From NCBI GenBank assembly GCA_028285465.1, contig JANQPD010000032.1, forward strand, positions 1 to 48,500: a stretch of DNA of 48,500 nucleotides, read 5' to 3'. This DNA is from Owenweeksia sp. GTDB taxonomy: Bacteria > Bacteroidota > Bacteroidia > Flavobacteriales > Schleiferiaceae. The position numbers were made by a program, and so were the translations under genes. Each line of letters opens with the position of its first letter. The first letter of the stretch is position 1. Positions 42,801 through 48,500 of this stretch are shown piece after piece. The notes beneath the pieces are model-generated. The model saw only the letters and a list, made by a program, of their open reading frames with translations. It was not told the DNA's origin and did not search any database.

Positions 42801-43207
42801 AGTTCATTCCACACCCCGGTATAACGCATCACAGCCTGCTTACAGGCTTCGTTATAGGCTTCTACGGAAATGGATTTGCCGATGTCTTCTTTGGTGATGC
42901 CCAGCTCTTTCTCCACCCCCAATTCTACCGGCAGGCCATGTGTATCCCAGCCGGCCTTGCGGTGCACCTGGTAGCCTTCAAGTGTTTTGTAGCGGCAAAA
43001 AATATCCTTGATGCTGCGCGCCATTACGTGGTGTATCCCGGGCATGCCGTTTGCGCTGGGCGGCCCTTCGTAAAAGGTATAGCCGGGCTTGCCTTCGCGG
43101 GAAGTAATGCTCTCCTGGAAAATGTGGTTTTCCTTCCAATACCGGAGTATTTCGGTACCGATGACCGACAGTTGCAATTGCTTGTATTCTGGATATTTAC
43201 GGGCCAT
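39803..43207 (-). CDS. ileS: Isoleucyl-tRNA synthetase
   Basis: 1134 residues from the ATG at 43205-43207; the frame is open to 43336, but that extension is hydrophobic and not part of the family. Class I signatures: HIGH-type GIHHVMARS after EGPPSANGMP and KMSKR in NGQKMSKRLGN. The long CP1 editing domain (WTTTPWTLPSNTAL; GTGIVHTAPTFGADDA) and the anticodon domain are present. The C-terminus has the extended eukaryote-like form found in Bacteroidota. It charges tRNA-Ile. Upstream on the same strand is a -7 element at 43234-43241. Confidence 0.97.
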   Translation of the reverse strand: MARKYPEYKQLQLSVIGTEILRYWKENHIFQESITSREGKPGYTFYEGPPSANGMPGIHHVMARSIKDIFCRYKTLEGYQVHRKAGWDTHGLPVELGVEKELGITKEDIGKSISVEAYNEACKQAVMRYTGVWNELTEKMGYWVDMDDPYVTYQSKYMETVWWLLKQLWDKDLIYKGYTIQPYSPKAGTGLSSHELNMPGCYREVKDTSVIAQFPLIQEDKAKAIFGEAVSGEDKVYFLAWTTTPWTLPSNTALTVGKRIAYAMIESINPYTHLRQKTVLAKNLVGKYFKPETEGASFDGYKADGKNIPWKQIWEGTGADLLDLRYAQLLPYAQPYENAGQAFRVIPGDFVTTEDGTGIVHTAPTFGADDAKVAKEAGVPPMLVLDDNGNPMPLVDLQGRFTSHMGDLAGKYVKNEYYAEGEAPEKSVDVEIAIKLKEENKAFKVEKYVHSYPHCWRTDKPVLYYPLDSWFVRVTAKKEQLVALNKSINWKPKATGEGRFGNWLENANDWNLSRSRYWGIPLPIWSTEDGTERKIFGSVEELKQACEEAVAAGLMDSHPFEAFEAGNLSDENYDTVDLHRNVVDKIILRSSTGQPMRREADLIDVWFDSGAMPYAQWHYPFENKEKFAQRYPADFIAEGVDQTRGWFYTLHAIATLVFDSVAYKNVVSNGLVLDKNGQKMSKRLGNAVDPFETIEKYGPDAVRWYMITNAQPWDNLKFDLDGITEVQRKFFGTLYNTYSFFALYANIDGFVFKASTQTEVAGRPELDRWILSRLQVLKQSVRESYEAYEPTRAGRAIQEFVDEELSNWYVRLCRRRFWKGEMNTDKQMAYETLYECLLSLSQLMSPIAPFFSDRLYQDLTACLPEGEKEKSVHLTYLSPIDENLVNEHLNERMQLAQQLSSMVFSIRKRENIRVRQPLGKMMVPALKEEAVHLIESIRDIVLNEVNVKELEILRDVSGVLVKKVKPDFKKLGPKYGRLMKQIAGAVNQFGQEDIARLEGEGVYTLSLEGQDVEISIEDVEITTEDIPGWLVMTEGGVTVALDITLTEELEAEGMARELVNRIQNLRKDSGLEVTDRIALEIGEEPKLQQAVEAYKEYIMNETLAEDIRWNAALEGATEVDFEGFSTQLALAKVD

Positions 43208-43233
43208 TCCGCTGCGTTTTTCAAAAATGAGGG

Positions 43234-43241
43234 CAAAGGTA
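43234..43241 (-). promoter_or_regulatory. Candidate -7 element of ileS
   Basis: The minus strand reads TACCTTTG, an exact TAnnTTTG match and a common Bacteroidota form, 26 bases before the ileS ATG. No TTG at the expected -33 distance was seen. Confidence 0.45.
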
Positions 43242-43334
43242 CGGAATTGACAGGGAGTTAAGAATAGGAGAAGACATAAGAAGATTTGGTTAAAAGCCGT
43301 GAACTTTAAGCGCTTCAAACATAAGGGGTGCAAC

Positions 43335-43361
43335 AAAAAAGCCTGGTGTTGTCGGGCTTTT
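43335..43361 (-). terminator. Rho-independent terminator after the XRE regulator gene
   Basis: On the minus strand AAAAGCC pairs with GGCTTTT around an 11-base loop, followed by further T. It lies 71 bases past the XRE stop and before the ileS promoter, separating the two genes. Confidence 0.6.
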
Positions 43362-43431
43362 GAAGGGTGGAGGTTACGCTTCTAACGCGTTATTAGTTGT
43401 CTGGCAAATTTGGTGGGGGAAGGGTCGATTA

Positions 43432-44451
43432 TCAGATGACATCCCGCTCACGTTCTATCTGTTCCTTAAAGAAAGTTATTTTTTGCAGAACCCTGCTGAA
43501 AAACCTATTTCGGATACTGCTGGAAGCGGTGCTTAGCAGTACCGATTTTTTGGTTTGCTCTTGAAACCATTTCATGACGTGCTCACAGAAAGAAGCCTGG
43601 TCCGTATGCATGAAGTTGATCGAAGCGTAAGAGACATAGGCTATTTTTTGATCATGGACCTTGGCGATCACGCTATTTTCCAAAAGCAAAAACTCCGTGT
43701 GGTATAGATTAAAACCAACAAAGGGCGATGTGCCTTTAAAGCCATTGGTCACTTCTTTGTGGAGTTTGTTCAACAAATCAATAAGCTCATCGCAAATAGT
43801 CTTTGCCACTTCCAGCGTAATCCCGCCTGCATCGAAATAGTATTTCACTTGCCGGAGGATATTCTGAACGGTTCGTTCCGTCCAGATCTCGGTAGATGAA
43901 ATCTCCTGATATACGCTCCCCAGCTTTTCTCCCAGGCGAACCATTTCATCCGAAACCTGATTATACGCAAAGTTCTCCTGGTCCAACACATTTTCACTTT
44001 CCGGCCCGCGAAGCCACACAAATACCTTAAACCTACATAATGTGGGGTACAGGAGAAAGTAAAATATGGGCAGATCACGTGCTGCATAGAACAACTCTAC
44101 ATCTTCAGCTGCCTTAAGTTGTTCCAGTGTTTTAAGTGTGTTGGTAAAATAGTCCGATACATGATCAATATCCTGGATAAAAGGGTTACGCTTAAAGACC
44201 ACTATGTCCTGGCTATCTTGTTTATTGAGCTGCAGGCAATCGTCAAGTGAGATATGAAACCGCTTCGCCAGCTTGTTCACCTCATTTTGCGTCAATTGCG
44301 TTTCGCCACTGATTCTTCTATACGCATTCGATTTGCTGATCTTCAACGTATCCATCAGGTAATCCAGCAGTTTCCCTCCTTCAGGCAGCTGGCTTTGAAC
44401 CTTGTTCAAAAGTGTGGATTGAAAATCCTCATTACTCAATGGCCTGCTCAT
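43432..44451 (-). CDS. XRE-type HTH protein with large C-terminal domain
   Basis: 339 residues. A Cro/C1-like HTH near residues 25-75 (YLMDTLKISKSNAYRRISGE, LTQNEVNKLAKRFHISLDD) is followed by a long helical C-terminal domain with aromatic segments (FYAARDLPIFYFLLYPTLCR) and a basic tail (IRNRFFSRVLQKITF). The C-terminal half matches no family I recognise; it may be a sensor. A CGCGAA-rich inverted repeat lies upstream. It diverges from a giant secreted T9SS gene, which it may regulate. Confidence 0.8.
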   Translation of the reverse strand: MSRPLSNEDFQSTLLNKVQSQLPEGGKLLDYLMDTLKISKSNAYRRISGETQLTQNEVNKLAKRFHISLDDCLQLNKQDSQDIVVFKRNPFIQDIDHVSDYFTNTLKTLEQLKAAEDVELFYAARDLPIFYFLLYPTLCRFKVFVWLRGPESENVLDQENFAYNQVSDEMVRLGEKLGSVYQEISSTEIWTERTVQNILRQVKYYFDAGGITLEVAKTICDELIDLLNKLHKEVTNGFKGTSPFVGFNLYHTEFLLLENSVIAKVHDQKIAYVSYASINFMHTDQASFCEHVMKWFQEQTKKSVLLSTASSSIRNRFFSRVLQKITFFKEQIERERDVI

Positions 44452-44562
44452 TTCACAAAAATGCCTCGATTTATGCGAAATGTAAAGAAAAAATCAAAAA
44501 ACCCATCATAAATATCGCGAAAACACAGCCAAAAACCGTCACAACAAACCACAATATCCCAA

Positions 44563-44585
44563 TAATTCGCAATAATCGCGAATTA
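44563..44585. promoter_or_regulatory. Inverted repeat, candidate XRE operator
   Basis: TAATTCGC (44563-44570) and GCGAATTA (44578-44585) are perfect 8-bp arms around seven bases, the second arm repeating the GCGAA core seen twice more nearby. It is a likely operator for the adjacent XRE protein. Confidence 0.4.
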
Positions 44586-44656
44586 CATCTAAAACTAATC
44601 TGTTTATTGCAACCATCGGGAAATTCAAACACACACCCTTCCCTACATTTAACAGC

Positions 44657-44687
44657 AGTACCGGACGATGTTGATCAATCCGGTACT
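44657..44687. repeat. Hairpin with 9-bp stem in the leader of the giant T9SS gene
   Basis: AGTACCGGA (44657-44665) and TCCGGTACT (44679-44687) are perfect arms; the 13-base loop contains the smaller palindrome TTGATCAA (44671-44678). It is either an operator for a dimer or an mRNA leader structure. Confidence 0.5.
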
Positions 44688-44760
44688 CCATTCTATGTAT
44701 AATAGATCAGCTTAAAACAGCTATAAAACTGAGTATTTAACCCATGAAAAACCTCCAGCT

Positions 44761-47700
44761 ATGAAGTACATTTTGCTCTTTTTGTCATTCGTTCTCACCT
44801 CTTACAGTTATGCGCAAACAAACAACTCTTGCCGCACATCCACTTTGCTAAGACTTGATGTGCTGCACACGCAGGAAATGAATACGCCCTCTCAATGGTA
44901 CACCTTCACGGCTTCCAGCGGAAATCATTACATAAGCCTCAGTAGTGCCGATACCGTTGACTATATTGATTCCATTGTCCTGTATGATGGGTCTTGTGGT
45001 CGTTTAAACCTGCTCGGGTCCTATACTATACCAAACAATACCGGTAATAGTGGCACGGTGGCACTTGGAGCGCTCACCCCTTCAGCAGGTTATTATGTGC
45101 AGGTCTTTGGCACTTCTACTGGTTTTGAATACAGCCTCAACCTCTTTAAGACGACAGCAAGCGAATCCTGTATATCCCCTCCCCCTCCCTGTGAACATGT
45201 TTGTAATGGCAGCTTTGAGGACTATACTTCTTTACCAACTCATTTGAGTCAAATATCAAAAGCTGTACCCTGGGATGCTGCTGTTTATGGTGGCCCCATC
45301 TCATCTGATTATTATCATACCAATGGTTTTGCATATACCTCCGGTCCGCCATTTACACCAATTGCCCCTTATGCGGGCAATGGCATGGCAGCGATACTCT
45401 TGTTAGCGAATTATTCTAGGGAGTATATACAACAAGAACTTGAAGAACCGTTGAAAGCAGGCTCTACCTACTATGCAGAAATGTATGTGCGTTGTGATGA
45501 ATATTATTCCGATCTGGCAACAGATGCCATTGGAATGGCCTTTACTTCCAATCAACCCATTGTAAGCACGGCTGGAAACCCCATTATCAATCCTGTAGGT
45601 GATATTGTTTCAAACCCTTCGGGAAATATCATCCAACAGGGTAACTGGACTCAAATTGCAGGTTTCATCAGCCCCGCTGTTGACCGGCATTTTCTCACTA
45701 TAGGTAATTTTGTGCCTGAAAGTTCGGTTTTAACGTCACCGGTTCTTTGGAACAATAGTCCCGGGAATATTTCTTGGTCTTACTACCTATTCGACAATAT
45801 ATCAACTGTTAAAATCCCGGAAGCCGGTGGAACAGCTCATGGATGCACCCAAGCTCAATTAGGGGATAGTGATTGCCCCGGAGTAGCAGGAATGACCTAT
45901 AGCTGGACAGGGCCCGGCACCTTTACACCCAACGCCAATGTTTTGAATCCCATAGTATCACAGGCGGGTACCTATACGCTCACGGTTACGTATAAAGGGC
46001 AGAGTGTCACAAGCAATGTTACCGTAACGCTTGGTTCTTGTCAAGCACCTTTTTCCGATGTGTTTATCAATGAAACGGCTACCGATCTGATCAATTTTTA
46101 CGGTTCAACGCCAATTGCAAATAAAGATATCAGCCTATCCGGAACAACAACGATAGACCGGGATCTGCAACTGAACGGATGTAATCTACACATGGGATGT
46201 GACGCAAAGATCGTGATCACCAATGGGAATACCTTAACCTTAGATGGCACTATTGCCAGGTCCTGTGATGGCATAAACATGTGGGAAGGAATCGTTATAG
46301 AGGCCGGTGGGAAGCTGATCATGGATGATTCTCAGGTTCAAGACGCCAAAACCGGTGTGACTTCACAAGGGGGTGCAGAATTTGATGTCAGCAGGTGCGT
46401 CTTCAAAAACAACATCATTGGTATTGATGTGCTTACTTATAATAATGCACACCTCGCCACCTTAGACCGAACCATTTTTATCATCGACAACCCGCTATTG
46501 GCACCTTACACCAATGAGCGAACTTATGGCCTAAGGATATCTGATGTAGGAGACTTTAATGGAGCTACCTCCTACAACAACTTTACCAATCTACATACCG
46601 GAATTGGCTGCTATCGATCCAATATGGAACTGTCTGACAACAATATGTTTGACGGATTGGAAATGGGTATTGACGCCCGAAGTCAGTATACCCCAAACAC
46701 CAGTTCCACTGCCTATGTAAAAGTTGTTGGTCCAAATACATTCAAGAATTCTTATGTGGGTGTCATAGCCTGGAACAATGTAGACTTAAGAGTAGATCTA
46801 TCCACTTTTGAAGATTTATACGCAGGAATTTCTTCGCGCTACAATGATGGGTTTCTAAACCTTATTGTTGGTGGCAACACTTTTAACCGGGTAGAATATG
46901 GCGTTACCTCCTTTTATTGCTCCAGCCAACAAACTCAAATACATAACAACACATTTACCAATGGCGCAGGCAATGCTCATGCTATTTTTATCCAGAATGT
47001 GAACACTCCGGTAGGCGATGACGGTTGGACACCTAATGCACCGCCAAAAGAAGGCTTCCTCCGCATTAAAGGCAACTCCATTGACGATTACCATCAAGGT
47101 ATTCGTATACGCAATATCCACAGACCCAGGATTGCCACTAACACAATCACTTCAATTCCCGCTCATTCCTGGGAAAATACCTACGGTATTAACCTACATA
47201 ATTGTCCTAATGCAGATGTTAAAACCACTACCCTTAAAGGAACGGATAAGAACGTTTTTGAGAGCCATGGTATTCGCATGGATTTCTGCACCAATTCTGA
47301 TATCCGTTGCAACGAAATAGAAGATCTTGGGCGTGCTATTTGGTGCGGAGGACAAATGCCCTTTACCAAAGTGGCAACCAATATAATGCGTAACTGTGGA
47401 ACGGGTATCCGACTGAACTATGGCTATATTGGCGATCAGGTGGATGCGTATTACGATCTCTCAGCATCTGCTCCCGTTGCGATCCCCATCCCTTCAGATA
47501 ATGCCTGGGATGGAACTTTTGTGCATCATTTCTTCTCCTACGAATCACTTGGGCATCTGTCGTCCTTTCGAATTAGAAGTACCGGATCAGCGCATTATAA
47601 CGCATTATTTAACCCTGCTCCTTGGTCAAGTGGTTTTTTCCCACCGAACACAGCAACCTTCATTACAACGTACTCTCTTCCAAATAACAACGGAGAGCTG

Positions 47701-48500
47701 TACAGCAATGCATTCCTTTGTCCGAACATCAGTCTTAAATCGCTTGGGGAGACAGACGAAGGACTAGCAGAATTGGAGGTTTTGGACGCCCTGGCCGCTG
47801 AAAACCAACTCAGCGCCTATGCCCCCGATGAAACGGAACAGGCCTGGTTGTTACAACAAGCCTTGTATTCCCAGACAATTGAAGCTCCGGAACTCGTTCA
47901 GAAAAGTGCAGAACTTCAGACCTTTCTATCAGACGCAGAACAAACATCCATTGATGAGATCAAGCACATTGCTCAATTGATCCAGGATTTTGAAGAAGAT
48001 GGAACTCTAGCTTCGCTCCATAAGGCCCTGGCGGTAAACCAAGCCATGGGCATCAATAATAAGGTGGAATATCAATACCAGGATTTTTACAATATCTACC
48101 TCACGGAATTACTTGAGGCGGATGGCCACTTTGACTTTAGCGGGCAGCAATTGGCTGATTTGCGGGAAATGGCACAACAATGTCCCTACCTCTACGGAAC
48201 AAGTGTATATCAGGCTCGTGCGCTTCTGGACATGGTGGAAGTACCCAGAGTAGATTATGAGCATGCTTGTGAATCGTCCACAAACGCCAAAGCAAATTCT
48301 AATCCACAGGAGAATACGCAGCAAATAGAAGTACAACTTTGGCCCAACCCCGCCAGTGAACTTCTGTTTATTCATATTGAGCATCCATCTGTTGCCGATA
48401 ACGATTGGGAGATCCGGGTGTTTGATATTACAGGCGCTGAAATTACCCGGTATGAAAAAATGAATGCCTCCCACCAATGGACCATTCCCGTAGAAAAATG
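44761..48500 (+). CDS. Very large secreted beta-helix protein with T9SS sorting domain, partial at right edge
   Basis: At least 1246 residues in one open frame from the ATG at 44761 to the window end. Order: signal peptide (LLFLSFVLTSYSYAQ); an N-terminal beta-sandwich with a cysteine pair; a carbohydrate-binding-like region (SNPSGNIIQQGNWTQIAGF); a PKD/Ig-like unit (YSWTGPGTFTPNANV, GTYTLTVTYKGQS); a long right-handed parallel beta-helix (about 440-900, with NN-rich turns such as FKNNIIGIDV and HNNTFTNGAG); an alpha-helical spacer; and a type A sorting domain starting LWPNPASELLFIHIEHP, cut by the edge. No catalytic residues stand out. Such helices bind or cleave polysaccharides or act as adhesins. 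Confidence 0.88.
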   Translation, partial: MKYILLFLSFVLTSYSYAQTNNSCRTSTLLRLDVLHTQEMNTPSQWYTFTASSGNHYISLSSADTVDYIDSIVLYDGSCGRLNLLGSYTIPNNTGNSGTVALGALTPSAGYYVQVFGTSTGFEYSLNLFKTTASESCISPPPPCEHVCNGSFEDYTSLPTHLSQISKAVPWDAAVYGGPISSDYYHTNGFAYTSGPPFTPIAPYAGNGMAAILLLANYSREYIQQELEEPLKAGSTYYAEMYVRCDEYYSDLATDAIGMAFTSNQPIVSTAGNPIINPVGDIVSNPSGNIIQQGNWTQIAGFISPAVDRHFLTIGNFVPESSVLTSPVLWNNSPGNISWSYYLFDNISTVKIPEAGGTAHGCTQAQLGDSDCPGVAGMTYSWTGPGTFTPNANVLNPIVSQAGTYTLTVTYKGQSVTSNVTVTLGSCQAPFSDVFINETATDLINFYGSTPIANKDISLSGTTTIDRDLQLNGCNLHMGCDAKIVITNGNTLTLDGTIARSCDGINMWEGIVIEAGGKLIMDDSQVQDAKTGVTSQGGAEFDVSRCVFKNNIIGIDVLTYNNAHLATLDRTIFIIDNPLLAPYTNERTYGLRISDVGDFNGATSYNNFTNLHTGIGCYRSNMELSDNNMFDGLEMGIDARSQYTPNTSSTAYVKVVGPNTFKNSYVGVIAWNNVDLRVDLSTFEDLYAGISSRYNDGFLNLIVGGNTFNRVEYGVTSFYCSSQQTQIHNNTFTNGAGNAHAIFIQNVNTPVGDDGWTPNAPPKEGFLRIKGNSIDDYHQGIRIRNIHRPRIATNTITSIPAHSWENTYGINLHNCPNADVKTTTLKGTDKNVFESHGIRMDFCTNSDIRCNEIEDLGRAIWCGGQMPFTKVATNIMRNCGTGIRLNYGYIGDQVDAYYDLSASAPVAIPIPSDNAWDGTFVHHFFSYESLGHLSSFRIRSTGSAHYNALFNPAPWSSGFFPPNTATFITTYSLPNNNGELYSNAFLCPNISLKSLGETDEGLAELEVLDALAAENQLSAYAPDETEQAWLLQQALYSQTIEAPELVQKSAELQTFLSDAEQTSIDEIKHIAQLIQDFEEDGTLASLHKALAVNQAMGINNKVEYQYQDFYNIYLTELLEADGHFDFSGQQLADLREMAQQCPYLYGTSVYQARALLDMVEVPRVDYEHACESSTNAKANSNPQENTQQIEVQLWPNPASELLFIHIEHPSVADNDWEIRVFDITGAEITRYEKMNASHQWTIPVEK

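Larger units (their letters stand above)
44452..44760. other. Divergent intergenic region between the XRE gene and the giant T9SS gene
   Basis: About 309 bases without a gene. It holds three CGCGAA/GCGAA-like elements near the XRE side (an ATGCGAAAT near 44475, CGCGAAAA near 44516 and the repeat at 44563-44585), and a strong hairpin at 44657-44687 near the T9SS side. No complete TTG/TAnnTTTG promoter was found on either strand; TACATTTC on the XRE side is one base off. Confidence 0.6.

Noticed and set aside
1..48500. tRNA, rRNA or CRISPR array
   Set aside because: No cloverleaf-like gene, rRNA stretch or regularly spaced repeat array was recognised on either strand; a covariance-model search would be the decisive test.

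Overview
The window looks like a chromosome segment of a Bacteroidota bacterium. The evidence is: C-terminal type IX secretion (Por) sorting domains on several exported proteins; lipoproteins with a typical lipobox; several upstream elements fitting the Bacteroidota promoter (TTG, then TAnnTTTG); almost no Shine-Dalgarno sequences; and Bacteroidota-style PurF, IleS and LspA. A sulfatase next to a beta-glucuronidase suggests a polysaccharide-degrading, perhaps marine, lifestyle (inference). I cannot resolve the class or genus.

Layout. 1-4648 (minus): tight operon of GH2 beta-glucuronidase, acid-sugar dehydratase-like enolase-superfamily enzyme, exported WD40 protein and lipoprotein sulfatase (cut by the left edge). 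4756-12083: MacB/FtsX-type ABC efflux unit (permease, ATPase, HlyD adaptor) divergent from a sigma-54 response regulator and its histidine kinase. 12087-15257: inorganic-carbon cluster with beta-carbonic anhydrase, LysR regulator and, divergently, a small unknown protein plus an SbtA-type bicarbonate transporter. 15254-20382: small housekeeping and stress genes (HEAT, zinc ribbon, WYL regulator, YihY, haloalkane dehalogenase-like hydrolase, Crp-like regulator, NTF2-like, TfoX-like). 20494-23285: membrane TPR/HTH regulator and an exported LamG protein. 23331-28383 (minus): ATP-dependent DNA ligase, SPFH lipoprotein, NTF2-like protein, exported RidA-like protein, MarR regulator, phytanoyl-CoA-dioxygenase-like enzyme. 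28429-29713: AT-rich single-gene insertion at the 3' end of purF. 29714-43207: purF, ACMSD-like amidohydrolase, TerB-like, a lipoprotein, Asp/Glu racemase-like, a secreted T9SS protein, lipB, SIS isomerase, lspA, DksA-like, ileS. 43432-48500: XRE-type regulator and, divergently, a very large T9SS beta-helix protein cut by the right edge.

The most unusual structure is at purF. Its last 27 bases (eight codons plus the stop) occur twice as a perfect direct repeat. The two copies bracket a compact, very AT-rich lipoprotein gene with its own promoter and no recombinase. This looks like a single-gene mobile cassette integrated at the purF terminus. Other notable items are a perfect 36-bp palindrome formed by the end of lspA, a palindromic operator repeated before marR and ridA, the SbtA/carbonic-anhydrase/LysR cluster with an uncharacterised small partner, and lipB lacking a standard start codon for its conserved N-terminus.
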